A stretch of 11,049 nucleotides of DNA from Bacillota bacterium (GCA_016872075.1 VHBF01000012.1:1-11049), one strand, 5' to 3'. Counted from the first letter of the stretch, positions 1 to 7,374 are shown. Numbers and translations: made by a program. The notes: a model not told the origin generated them from the sequence alone.

Positions 1-685
1 TCAAATCAAAATAAAGGATGATATTTTGTTTGGGGTGATAACTACTGACCCAAGGGTTTTTTAATCCTGAATCAAACCCCTCGCGGGTAAGATGTGCGGC
101 AATGGTGCCTTGATATGCTAAATCAACGGTGGGTTCCATGAATGAAATCATGTGGCCTTTTTCATTTTGATTGACTAAGAATCGAATAGAGGATGGGGTT
201 GGTGTTTTACCTTCCATCATCGCTAAACTTGAATTTGGCATGACCAAAGGTTCAAGTCGTTGATTGGTTTTTGGATGTAAGGTGCTCACAAGCGTATCAC
301 CAAAGACCATTAAGGTTTTCACCATGTGGTCTGGTAAATCTAAGGCTTCAACACCACCTTTTAAATTGAAGGTATACAAGCCATCGCCACCCGTCCAACC
401 TTGTCTTTGTTTAAATAGCTGTGACCATTCATGGTCTTCACGGGCAATATACCCATCAACAAACTCAACATCGAGAGAAAAATCTCCTTGGGTTTGAAGT
501 TTAAGATAACGAACGGACAACCCTTTGAAATCAATGTTATCCGAGGTTTTTAAATTAGTTTTGACCCAAAATACTAAGTCAGGGGAATACATCAACGTGA
601 TTGCATGTGGTCCTCGATAGGCAGCCTTGCCAAGAAATACCAATTTACCAAAATCCAAGACACCTTTAACCGATTGATAGTTCAA
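1..685 (-). CDS. DUF5005-like beta-propeller protein, N-terminal 228 residues (runs off window)
   Basis: The frame is open from a TTG at 685 to the window edge, giving 228 residues with no stop. I chose the TTG because it overlaps the GntR stop as TTGA and has AGAGG 8 nt upstream, typical of translational coupling; no ATG fits. Residues 1-75 resemble a discoidin-like beta sandwich. Next come GWTGGDG (96-102), VFGDTLV (127-133) and PNSS (150-153), which align with GWTGADG, VFSDTFV and INNS of the 703-residue lipoprotein at 2628-4739. The two proteins are therefore paralogues. This W-G-G-DG / F-x-DT / NNS pattern is what I associate with DUF5005/DUF4185-type five-bladed propellers related to glycoside hydrolases; that family name is from memory. 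Unlike its paralogue it has no signal peptide, so it is probably cytoplasmic. It is the last visible gene of the ABC-GntR unit, which suggests work on an imported glycan. Catalytic activity is not shown. Confidence 0.8.
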   Translation of the reverse strand, partial: MNYQSVKGVLDFGKLVFLGKAAYRGPHAITLMYSPDLVFWVKTNLKTSDNIDFKGLSVRYLKLQTQGDFSLDVEFVDGYIAREDHEWSQLFKQRQGWTGGDGLYTFNLKGGVEALDLPDHMVKTLMVFGDTLVSTLHPKTNQRLEPLVMPNSSLAMMEGKTPTPSSIRFLVNQNEKGHMISFMEPTVDLAYQGTIAAHLTREGFDSGLKNPWVSSYHPKQNIILYFDL

Positions 686-1413
686 TTTTGTTGCCTCTTT
701 TGCTCAATAATATTGCGATATTCATAACATGCAGGGTTGTAAAAATTGAGGGTGTACTCAACCAGCTTCCCATTTTGATCATATGCGCGTCTTGTGCGCA
801 TCAAGACCACTAGATCTTGATTAAGAAGAAGTTTTTCTTGTAGAAAGGGATTGGCAACCTTTGCAGAAATGGCTTCTTCAAGCCTGGTAAAGTAAATACC
901 ATTTTCAACCAAATAAGCATACAAAGAACCATAAAGTAAATGTTTGGTTGCAGTGAGGTTGATGAGCGGTAACAAATAAGTTTCAGAATACACAATTCTT
1001 TGTGCGGTATTCCCACGCAAACGACGGAATAAATAAAGGGGCGATCCTAGGGGAATTGAGAAGATGTTTGCTAGGGTTGCATCCGCGACTATTTTTTCCA
1101 ATTCAGCTTCTAAGGTTTTTGTATCGAGACGCATTTCTTTTAACTCATTGGTATAACTTTGGGTGTAAAAGAAATCTAGGCGTTCTTTATCTGATTGATC
1201 GACAACAGTCCCTAAACCTGGTGTGCGTTTGATCAGTTGTTTTTCTTCTAAGGCTTTCAAGGCCTGACGAATCGTAATTCGACTAACGCGATAGAGTTTT
1301 TCAAGCTCTAATTCAGTTGGTATTAACTCGCCTTTTTTCCAAACCTTATTGTTAATCTTTTCTTCTATATCTAATCGAATTTGTTGGTATAAAGGAATTT
1401 TTGACATGCGCAT
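682..1413 (-). CDS. GntR-family transcriptional regulator, HutC/UTRA subfamily
   Basis: A 243-residue DNA-binding regulator. Residues 7-73 form the GntR winged helix-turn-helix: PLYQQIR, then PTELELEK, the recognition-helix region VSRITIRQALKAL, and the wing ending PGLGTVV. Residues from about 90 to the end match the UTRA effector domain (LFRRLRG, YSETYLLP, a late EYTLNFYNP stretch), which in this subfamily binds a small ligand, often a phosphorylated sugar. The length is normal for HutC-type regulators. The ATG at 1413 is preferred over the in-frame ATG at 1407 because AAAGGA lies about 10 nt upstream, inside the 3' end of the ABC gene. The gene starts 2 nt after the ABC stop and ends in TGA, overlapping the TTG of the next gene, so the three genes are one operon. 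It probably controls this operon and possibly the lipoprotein upstream; the ligand is unknown. Confidence 0.93.
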   Translation of the reverse strand: MRMSKIPLYQQIRLDIEEKINNKVWKKGELIPTELELEKLYRVSRITIRQALKALEEKQLIKRTPGLGTVVDQSDKERLDFFYTQSYTNELKEMRLDTKTLEAELEKIVADATLANIFSIPLGSPLYLFRRLRGNTAQRIVYSETYLLPLINLTATKHLLYGSLYAYLVENGIYFTRLEEAISAKVANPFLQEKLLLNQDLVVLMRTRRAYDQNGKLVEYTLNFYNPACYEYRNIIEQKRQQN

Positions 1414-1415
1414 GA

Positions 1416-2504
1416 TTATCGAATCCTTTGTTGAGTTTCCGGATCAAATAGATGAAGGTTTTCCGCTTGAAACTCTAAACTAACAACGGCCTTATTCTTG
1501 GTGAGACTTAGTTTTTTAAGTTGATGTGTCGGTAGTTTTACAACAAGTTTTTCTTCTTTAGAGATATCCCCATAAAGGATGGAATCGTGGCCTAGTAACT
1601 CAGTATTTTCAACTGCAAGATTGAGTAAATGTTGTGTATCAACCTTTTTTACATCCATATCATCAGGACGAATCCCTACCAATATGTCTTCTTTTTGAAA
1701 CGCAAGTGGTTTAGGTAACGCAACTTGATAACCATTTGAGAAAACAATGGCTTGTTTGATGTACTTCGCCTTGATTAAATTCATAGTTGGCGCACCAATG
1801 AAAGTGGCAACAAAGACGTTGGATGGGAAGCGATAGACTTCATCGGGGGTACCGATTTGTTGAATAACCCCCTCATTCATGACAACGATGCGGTCTGCCA
1901 TCGTCATCGCTTCGACTTGATCGTGAGTCACATAAATCGTGGTGGCTTTGACTTCTCGATGAATCCGATTGATCTCGTAACGCATTTGGACACGAAGTTT
2001 AGCGTCAAGATTGGATAGCGGTTCATCCATTAAGAAAATCGCTGGGCGTCTGACAATGGTCCGACCAAGCGCAACCCGTTGTTTTTGACCACCCGATAAC
2101 TGCACCGGCTTCCTTTTTAGATATTCTTGAGGAAATCCTAGAATTTTAATGGCTTCTTTGACACGGATGTCAATTTCTTTTTGTGGTACTTTTTGGACTT
2201 TTAAGCCATAGACAAGATTGTCATAAATGGTCATATGAGGATACAATGCATAGTTTTGAAACACCATTGCGATGTTACGATCTTTTGGTTCTAAGTCATT
2301 CACTTTCTTTTCTTTGATGTAAATTTCACCAGAAGTTAAAGTCTCCAAACCTGCAAGCATGCGTAATGTGGTGGTTTTTCCACAGCCAGATGGACCAACC
2401 AAGACAATAAATTCATTCTCGGTGACTTCCAAATCAAATTGATGGACTGCTTGAAATCCGTTAGGAAAAATTTTCTTGACGTCTTTGAATGTGACATATG
2501 CCAT
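1416..2504 (-). CDS. Sugar ABC transporter ATP-binding protein, MsmX/MsmK/UgpC family
   Basis: A complete 362-residue ATPase of the MalK/UgpC/MsmX class that energises carbohydrate importers on the cytoplasmic side of the membrane. Visible motifs are Walker A GPSGCGKT (37-44), Q-loop Q83 in VFQNYALYPH, signature LSGGQ (136-140), Walker B IFLMDE (156-161), D-loop SNLD, and switch His194 in VTHDQ. Residues from about 240 to the end form the TOBE/regulatory region (IGAPTMN, VGIRPDDM) typical of this class. No permease or dedicated sugar-binding protein is visible nearby. In Bacillus and Streptococcus such ATPases (MsmX, MsmK) serve several importers, so it may be shared here too. A good promoter lies just upstream at 2524-2553. 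The leader is only about 13 nt and has no clear SD, just AAAGAT. The gene is followed 2 nt later by the GntR gene. Confidence 0.95.
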   Translation of the reverse strand: MAYVTFKDVKKIFPNGFQAVHQFDLEVTENEFIVLVGPSGCGKTTTLRMLAGLETLTSGEIYIKEKKVNDLEPKDRNIAMVFQNYALYPHMTIYDNLVYGLKVQKVPQKEIDIRVKEAIKILGFPQEYLKRKPVQLSGGQKQRVALGRTIVRRPAIFLMDEPLSNLDAKLRVQMRYEINRIHREVKATTIYVTHDQVEAMTMADRIVVMNEGVIQQIGTPDEVYRFPSNVFVATFIGAPTMNLIKAKYIKQAIVFSNGYQVALPKPLAFQKEDILVGIRPDDMDVKKVDTQHLLNLAVENTELLGHDSILYGDISKEEKLVVKLPTHQLKKLSLTKNKAVVSLEFQAENLHLFDPETQQRIR

Positions 2505-2523
2505 ATGTTTTATCTTTAGTGAT

Positions 2524-2553
2524 ATTTTATCTCAAGCATAATTCAAAGGTCAA
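2524..2553 (-). promoter_or_regulatory. Sigma-A-type promoter of the ABC-GntR operon
   Basis: On the minus strand TTGACC (2553-2548), an 18-bp spacer and TAAAAT (2529-2524) form a near-consensus promoter. The predicted start is near 2517, giving a leader of about 13 nt before the ABC gene ATG at 2504. It is the best -35/-10 pair in this 123-bp gap, so the ABC-GntR-DUF5005 unit probably has its own transcript rather than depending on the lipoprotein gene upstream. Confidence 0.7.
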
Positions 2554-2561
2554 TACTTTTT

Positions 2562-2593
2562 TATAACATATATATAACATTTATAATTATGTT
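2562..2593. promoter_or_regulatory. Candidate operator: repeated AACAT boxes upstream of the ABC promoter
   Basis: Two identical octamers TATAACAT start at 2562 and 2573, 11 bp apart (one helical turn). A third AACAT-type box is inverted (ATGTT, 2589-2593), making AACAT-8-ATGTT with the second. They lie directly upstream of the -35 element, where an activator site, UP element or repressor-loop site would sit. The GntR regulator of the same operon is the obvious candidate ligand, but the sequence is AT-rich and the boxes are short, so chance is possible. Confidence 0.35.
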
Positions 2594-2627
2594 CGTTTTT
2601 GTCGATAAAATTTTAAAAAGTTTGTTC

Positions 2628-4739
2628 TTACTTTGATTTAATTGGAGCGATTGAAATAAATCGTGGATAATAGATGTTGGCGTCCATTAAAGAAGAGAAA
2701 TCGGTTGAATTGACGTTATAAGATATCCACATTTTGTCATGGGTACTTAAATTTGGGTGTAATTTCGCATTGTAAGTAAACCCACCTTTAAATTGCGTAT
2801 GTTCAAGCGTTTGATAAATAGTTTGATAAGGCCCAAAAGGCCCGATTGGACTATCGCCAATCGCATAAGCGACGGTCCCGCTTAAAGTGTTTTTCATGAC
2901 AGTTAATATATATTTGCCAGCATAATAGCCTTCGCCGATTCGTGTTACCGAAAGCTCGGCACTGACTTCTGATTTAATCGTCTTGACGCGATGTATGTTT
3001 GGCTGCCAACCTTCATCTGTATAAAATTCCCATGCATTAAAGTTGTGCAAATCTTCAAGGATAAAACGACCAGCAACAAGATTACGTCCTTGTAAGTCTT
3101 TATACCCATAGACATAGATGTATCCGTCATGAGGACGATGGTCCATAACGCCTGCGCCAAAGTAAATGACACCATTGTCGGGGCTTCGTGTCATCAACGG
3201 CGTGCTGAAGTATGTGGTGTCCTGATATTGAAAGCGATCTTCTGCAATAGGTACGGCAATCATGCCAACGCTATTAACGGTAAAAAAGCCGTTTGCGTTT
3301 TTAATTAATAATGGAAAATTATATAAATGATCCTCTGCAACAAATCCATCTTGAAGCCAAAGTCTTGGTTTTTGCACCGCATCTGGTTGGTCGACAATGG
3401 TATCGAGTGCTTGAATGTTTGCATAAAGCAATTGCTGATTACGATCCAAAAAAAGAAGCTTCCCTAGACCAACATAACTTTCGTGATAGCTTGAGTGAAT
3501 TTCAATTTTTACATAACGATATTCGCCCATAGGAAATGAAATTTTCTGAGTGTAAGGTTCAAGGCTGTTTCCGGATGTTTGCAAAAGGGTAATTGCTTCG
3601 ATGAGCACCATTTGATCAAGCGCTAGGCCGGCATAGACTGTTATGGCTTTTGCACCATAAGAGGGATTGGCATTGTAATTCCATAGGTATAACGAATCGA
3701 TTGCTTGGGGGGCAAAAAAATCTAAAGTAATCGCATTCGGGATGGTTGTAGACAACCAACTGATTCCTAGATCTTGGTTAGTTAATTTTCCTTCAGGTGT
3801 TTGGGAAAAGATGAAACCATCGGCATCTAAAAGATTCCTCGGTTGATGCCCCATGTAGGATTCAGGTTTTATAGGTGATATGGGTAACCCTTGATTGAGA
3901 TCATAATCAAAACTAAAAGCATTTTCACTGATTGGAACATCATGATCAAGATAACCAAAGGAATTATTAATAAGGGTAACAGGTGCTTGCCTTCGATAAG
4001 TTTCTGGATTAACTTCCCCAACAAAAGTATCGCTAAAAACAAAACCAGTGGTTTGGTGTGGGACACCAATCTCATCCCCTCCATGATTTAAATCGTAGGT
4101 AAAAATGCCATCGGCACCGGTCCAACCTGAAGTTCTCAAAAAATAATCTGAATAAGTCTTATCGTATTGAGCAATAAATCCTTCGTCCATGATAAAACGA
4201 ATGTCTGTAAATCCTAAGTTTGGGGCGTTGGCAGGAAAGATCATCTTCACCGCTTGAGCGTAAAAACCATTCGTTTCTAACCATGTAACCTCATCTAAAA
4301 CATTGATGTTGGGAAGGATCCTTGTATAGGTTAAACCATTGGTTGAAAAATCCACACTAAGTTTTTCGATCCGGTTAATGTTGATGGATTGTTGTTCAAT
4401 CTCAATTCGGGAAATTGGATAAATGGCATCAAAACGAAAGACAAGTTGATGATTGATGGCATCCGTTTCCGCTAAAACAAGAGGATATTCTTGTTCGCTT
4501 TCACACGTTTGAATGAAGTTATGAGGATTGGTAAGGACATCACCGTTTGGAATGGTCAAACTTTGAATTGGAATCACATCATCAATATAAGTGGCGGTGG
4601 TGGCTGGACAGATAGAAAGATCGTCTTCATAAATAAAGTTAGAACTTGAGTTTTGACAAGCCACCAATAATAAAAAGAGAGTGATGGAAGGAAAGTAAGT
4701 TTTGAAATTCATAAATTTATTGTATGCAATCATCGTCAT
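2628..4739 (-). CDS. Lipoprotein with DUF5005-like beta-propeller and inserted discoidin domain
   Basis: A 703-residue surface lipoprotein. The signal peptide ends in a lipobox LLVAC with Cys28. Residues 90-185 look like a discoidin-type sandwich. The propeller starts at GWTGADG (205-211) and continues with VFSDTFVGEV (234-243) and INNS (257-260). Residues about 295-435 form a second, clearer F5/8 type C domain (ITLDFF, SLYLWNYN, YRYVKIEI, VGLGKLLF). The propeller resumes at about 455-703 (YIYVYGYKD, AYAIGDSPIGPFG, HPNLS followed by WISYN), patterns shared by DUF5005/DUF4185 and GH43-like enzymes. It likely binds or cleaves glycans at the cell surface; catalytic residues are not assigned. Its paralogue is at 1-685. 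Start choice is uncertain: ATG 4739 has no good SD, and an in-frame ATG at 4712 would give a tidier 18-residue signal sequence. No convincing terminator follows the stop. Confidence 0.87.
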   Translation of the reverse strand: MTMIAYNKFMNFKTYFPSITLFLLLVACQNSSSNFIYEDDLSICPATTATYIDDVIPIQSLTIPNGDVLTNPHNFIQTCESEQEYPLVLAETDAINHQLVFRFDAIYPISRIEIEQQSININRIEKLSVDFSTNGLTYTRILPNINVLDEVTWLETNGFYAQAVKMIFPANAPNLGFTDIRFIMDEGFIAQYDKTYSDYFLRTSGWTGADGIFTYDLNHGGDEIGVPHQTTGFVFSDTFVGEVNPETYRRQAPVTLINNSFGYLDHDVPISENAFSFDYDLNQGLPISPIKPESYMGHQPRNLLDADGFIFSQTPEGKLTNQDLGISWLSTTIPNAITLDFFAPQAIDSLYLWNYNANPSYGAKAITVYAGLALDQMVLIEAITLLQTSGNSLEPYTQKISFPMGEYRYVKIEIHSSYHESYVGLGKLLFLDRNQQLLYANIQALDTIVDQPDAVQKPRLWLQDGFVAEDHLYNFPLLIKNANGFFTVNSVGMIAVPIAEDRFQYQDTTYFSTPLMTRSPDNGVIYFGAGVMDHRPHDGYIYVYGYKDLQGRNLVAGRFILEDLHNFNAWEFYTDEGWQPNIHRVKTIKSEVSAELSVTRIGEGYYAGKYILTVMKNTLSGTVAYAIGDSPIGPFGPYQTIYQTLEHTQFKGGFTYNAKLHPNLSTHDKMWISYNVNSTDFSSLMDANIYYPRFISIAPIKSK

Positions 4740-4745
4740 CTTTTC

Positions 4746-4778
4746 TACATAACAAACTAAAAGTATTTATAACAAACT
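4746..4778 (-). promoter_or_regulatory. Direct repeats overlapping a possible promoter of the lipoprotein gene
   Basis: The 10-mer ATAACAAACT (plus-strand reading) occurs exactly twice, at 4749-4758 and 4769-4778, 20 bp apart (about two helical turns). Read on the minus strand the copies contain TTGTTA (4775-4770) and TATGTA (4751-4746), separated by 18 bp, a weak -35/-10 pair. The -10-like box ends 6 nt before the ATG at 4739. The repeats may be an operator, a promoter, or both. The core ATAACA also occurs in the boxes upstream of the ABC promoter. Confidence 0.35.
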
Positions 4779-4806
4779 TCTAAACAACCTTCCTTCGTTC
4801 TTAACA

Positions 4807-4837
4807 TTGTTTTTGGTTATTTTAATCTTGATATAAT
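4807..4837 (+). promoter_or_regulatory. manA promoter, leaderless geometry
   Basis: A perfect TATAAT sits at 4832-4837, and the manA ATG at 4844 follows after exactly 6 nt, so the expected transcription start (7 nt after the last -10 base) is the A of the ATG. The -35 is poor: TTGTTT at 4807-4812 with a 19-bp spacer. There is no SD between the -10 box and the ATG, which supports a leaderless mRNA. Confidence 0.6.
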
Positions 4838-4843
4838 AACATC

Positions 4844-5791
4844 ATGGAAAATCAAAAACCCATCGTATTAAAACTTACTCCAACCTTTAAAGAACGGATT
4901 TGGGGTGGGCAAAAACTTAAACCATATTATTCAAATTTACCTGCTGGAAATATTGGAGAGTGCTGGGGTATATCTGCTCATCCTCAAGGTGAATCGGTTG
5001 TGACCAATACTGAAGCAAAAGGCCTAACCCTTAGTCAAGTATATGCTCAATATCCACATTGGTTTAATGGTGCGAAGTCCTCGAGTTTTCCACTCCTTGT
5101 AAAAATCATTGATGCCCGAGAAGACTTAAGCGTGCAAGTCCATCCTGATGATGCCTATGCGCAAAAGCACGAACAACAATTTGGTAAACACGAATCATGG
5201 ATTGTACTGGCAACAGGTGACCATCCGCGCATTCAACTTGGTCATCACGCCAAAACTAAAGCTGACTTTCAAAAAGCAATTGAGGACAAATCATGGGCAA
5301 CTTTATTACAATACTCACCTTTAGCCAAAGATGACGTGGTGGATATTGCCCCAGGAACTCTGCATGCGTTATGTGCTGGCACCATGGTCCTAGAAATTCA
5401 ACAGTCGTCTGATGTTACTTATCGCGTTTATGATTATGATCGGCGCGACAAACATGGACAATTAAGACCACTCCACTTATCCAAAGCAATTGAGGTTACC
5501 ACGGTTCCTTTTGTGCCGCCAAAACAAACAATCTTAAACCGGAATGTGCATCATCAATTAATGACGCTCATTGAAAACTCTCATTACATGATTGAGTCTA
5601 TTTCTATTAATGAAAAAAAAGATATCCGATTACCTTTAACCAAATATCGACTTGGCACGGTGATTGAAGGCAACATTTGGATTGGACATGAACCTTTTTA
5701 CCAAGGAGATCATTTCATCATTACGAGCACTCATCATCAATTTTCATTACATGGTAAAGGCATGATCATCTTTACACAGACGAAGAATTAA
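4844..5791 (+). CDS. manA: Mannose-6-phosphate isomerase, class I (short bacterial type)
   Basis: A 315-residue cytoplasmic zinc enzyme that interconverts mannose 6-phosphate and fructose 6-phosphate, linking mannose use to glycolysis or supplying mannose 6-phosphate for glycan synthesis. The N-terminal ERIWGG (17-22) is typical. Family zinc ligands are all present: Gln98 and His100 in VQVHPDD, Glu117 in KHESW, and His174 in GTLHAL. The block LEIQQSSDVTYRVYDYDR (183-200) carries the conserved Arg194. The length matches the Bacillus-type short enzymes of about 315 residues. The ATG at 4844 is the only sensible start; it has no SD but has TATAAT 6 nt upstream. It is followed 1 nt later by the broken SGNH hydrolase gene, forming a short plus-strand unit that diverges from the DUF5005-like lipoprotein. 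That position supports a role in catabolism of a mannose-containing glycan, but this is inference. Confidence 0.95.
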   Translation: MENQKPIVLKLTPTFKERIWGGQKLKPYYSNLPAGNIGECWGISAHPQGESVVTNTEAKGLTLSQVYAQYPHWFNGAKSSSFPLLVKIIDAREDLSVQVHPDDAYAQKHEQQFGKHESWIVLATGDHPRIQLGHHAKTKADFQKAIEDKSWATLLQYSPLAKDDVVDIAPGTLHALCAGTMVLEIQQSSDVTYRVYDYDRRDKHGQLRPLHLSKAIEVTTVPFVPPKQTILNRNVHHQLMTLIENSHYMIESISINEKKDIRLPLTKYRLGTVIEGNIWIGHEPFYQGDHFIITSTHHQFSLHGKGMIIFTQTKN

Positions 5792-5792
5792 T

Positions 5793-6188
5793 ATGAATCA
5801 ACGCTGGTTATTTCAAGGGGATTCGATCACCGATTCCGATCGTAACCGATTGTTAAGTGATGACGTAGGTCAGGGTTATGTAAAGTGGCTTGCAGAAAGT
5901 TTAAAGTGTGATTATCCAAACATTATTTTAATCAATCGAGGCATAAGTGGTCATCGCACCCACGACTTGGTTTTAAGATGGCATCAAGATACGATTGCCA
6001 TCAATCCAGATCGATTGTTTTTATTAATTGGTATCAACAACATTTGGCACCAATACCTACTAAACAAACCAGCCTACCTTTATGAATACAATCATCATTT
6101 AAGATGGATGCTTAATGAAACAAAGAGATTCTTACCACACACAAAAACGACATCAATATATGGTCGATTTTTTGATGCAATTCTTTGA
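5793..6188 (+). pseudogene. SGNH/GDSL hydrolase, 3'-truncated
   Basis: 131 codons encode the first part of an SGNH (GDSL-type) esterase, a family usually of about 200-220 residues that often removes acyl groups from carbohydrates. Block I FQGDSITD gives the nucleophile Ser11. Block II is NRGISG. Block III LIGINNIW has Asn in place of the usual Asp of GxND. Recognisable homology continues to about LNETKRFLPHTK, then changes to an unrelated tail and a TGA at 6186-6188. Block V (DxxH), with the catalytic Asp and His, is absent, so the product should be inactive. The ATG lies 1 nt after the manA stop, with only a weak GAAGA upstream. The adjacent sequence in another frame looks like the end of a different gene, so a deletion rather than a simple frameshift is likely. 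A genuine short variant cannot be excluded. Confidence 0.75.
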
Positions 6189-6243
6189 AGAAGAAAATGC
6201 GCCAGCGTGGCAAGCCTATTTAACTAAGTTTTTAAAAAGATAA
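6115..6243 (+). pseudogene. Probable C-terminal remnant of an HD-domain phosphohydrolase
   Basis: In the frame shifted relative to the SGNH gene, 42 codons run to a TAA at 6241-6243. From about 6142 the product reads QKRHQYMVDFLMQFFEEEN, close to the C-terminal helix of YedJ-like HD-superfamily hydrolases, which commonly end in K/R-RH-x-x-M-x-x-FL-x-x-F-x-x-E. The HD core is missing, so only the last 35 or so residues remain. The ATG at 6115 is internal to the SGNH frame and has no SD, so it is unlikely to be a real start. I read this as the 3' end left after a deletion that removed the end of the SGNH gene and most of the HD gene. The family assignment is from memory on a short stretch. Confidence 0.4.
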
Positions 6244-6260
6244 ATTTGTATCTTATTTTT
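6234..6260. terminator. AT-rich hairpin between convergent genes
   Basis: AAGATA (6237-6242) pairs with TATCTT (6249-6254) around a 6-nt loop, and A- and T-runs flank it on both sides. It lies exactly between the TAA at 6243 (plus) and the TAA at 6261-6259 (minus), so it could act as a bidirectional terminator. The stem contains only one G-C pair and is weak. Confidence 0.4.
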
Positions 6261-7368
6261 AAAAGTTGATATCGACAATCATTTTTTTCACATTTTCTTT
6301 TTTTAACCAGGATTGAAGGTGCGTTATGTTTTCAATATTAGTGTGGTGATTAAGACGATGAATTTCTGAAAGGATTCTATCTTCTATAGTTTTTGGCGAT
6401 TGATAGTTTTCATGTTTCAAGCCTTGGAGTTGTTCTTCTAGATAAATCATTAAATAGCGTCTCAATAAACCTAAAATAGAATCCTCAAGCCAATAGTGAA
6501 ACTCAATATCACCAATCTGGTTTTCTAGTTTTTTAAAGGCTGCATATAAAGGTAATCCATCTTGGGCCGTTCGATAAATATCAACAAAAATTTGATTGGC
6601 TTTTATTTTTTGATTTAAGAAATCAAATGCGTCTTGATGAATGATGGTGATTTTGTTTTGGTGGGGAAGTAAAGGTTGAATGTGTTTACGATAAAGGTCA
6701 ATAACCTGCTTATCTTTTTCAACGACAATGACTTTATCAACATTATCTTTCATTGCCGCCATCGAAGCAAAATAACCTAATCCCAACCCCAATGCGACGA
6801 CAGTACCCCTAACCTTTGCCAGTGGTGCCGCCATGGTTTCGATTTCAAAAGGAGTGATGCTCATACAAGTTACATCACGTTCTTTTAGTGCAAGAAAAGA
6901 AAATTTTTCTATGAAATATCCAATCGGGGTTATATCAAGGAAGTCACCGTGCTCAAGGGTTATCACATCCCCACAAATTACCGGTTGAAATGGCTTGTAT
7001 GAATCTCGAACTAATTTCCATTTTCCAGATGATTTTAATGAGTTTTTCATGGATTGATAAAAAGGGTTACCAATGTAGTCTTTCAATTGGAGTTCTTTGA
7101 TACTTGCATTCGTAACTTGATTGAGAAGGTCTTTTTGAATCGAATTGGACAGACTTAAAGCAAGTTTTGAGTGGATTAACGCTTTCATCATTCCTAATGA
7201 TTTGCTTCCTTTATTCATTGTTTTATCTTGATCAAGGAAACTATTTAAAAGTGAAGTTTGATCGAAAAATAGGCTAATCAATGCATCAGATAGATTCATA
7301 TTAAAATGATGAACCTTAAGCAATTGAAGAATCTTGTTTTTAATCGTTAAATTGTCTTTGATTAACAT
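6259..7368 (-). CDS. Rossmann-fold protein, SAM-methyltransferase / spermidine-synthase-like
   Basis: A 369-residue soluble protein without signal peptide or membrane segments. The first 125 residues are mostly helical and match no family I recognise. Residues 130-185 look beta-rich. From 188 there is a class I methyltransferase core: motif I VVALGLGLGYFA (190-201), the acidic end of strand 2 in VIVVEKD with Glu217, a motif-III-like HQDAFDF (245-250), and QIFVDIYR (259-266), a pattern also seen in spermidine-synthase-like proteins. The C-terminal 80 residues are helical. Substrate and reaction are unknown. It is transcribed toward the broken SGNH/HD genes and shares no operon with a visible partner. 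TATAAT lies exactly 6 nt before the ATG at 7368 and no SD is present, so the transcript may be leaderless. Confidence 0.8.
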   Translation of the reverse strand: MLIKDNLTIKNKILQLLKVHHFNMNLSDALISLFFDQTSLLNSFLDQDKTMNKGSKSLGMMKALIHSKLALSLSNSIQKDLLNQVTNASIKELQLKDYIGNPFYQSMKNSLKSSGKWKLVRDSYKPFQPVICGDVITLEHGDFLDITPIGYFIEKFSFLALKERDVTCMSITPFEIETMAAPLAKVRGTVVALGLGLGYFASMAAMKDNVDKVIVVEKDKQVIDLYRKHIQPLLPHQNKITIIHQDAFDFLNQKIKANQIFVDIYRTAQDGLPLYAAFKKLENQIGDIEFHYWLEDSILGLLRRYLMIYLEEQLQGLKHENYQSPKTIEDRILSEIHRLNHHTNIENITHLQSWLKKENVKKMIVDINF

Positions 7369-7374
7369 GCATTC

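Noticed and set aside
264..497. Plus-strand open frame of 77 codons
   Set aside because: Antisense to the partial DUF5005-like gene, whose minus-strand frame has clear homology to its paralogue.
2600..2627. Terminator after the DUF5005-like lipoprotein gene
   Set aside because: Only A/T-rich runs (for example around AAAATTTTA) are present, with no G-C-containing stem; too weak to call.
3311..3532. Plus-strand open frame of 73 codons
   Set aside because: Entirely antisense to the discoidin insert of the DUF5005-like lipoprotein, with no SD or recognisable motif.
682..6188. TGA as tryptophan (Mycoplasma-type code)
   Set aside because: The GntR gene ends at TGA with the next gene starting on it, and conserved Trp residues in manA and elsewhere use TGG.
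6115..6243. A separate functional 42-residue gene
   Set aside because: The ATG lies inside the SGNH frame without an SD, and the product resembles only the extreme C-terminus of a larger protein, so a remnant is more likely.
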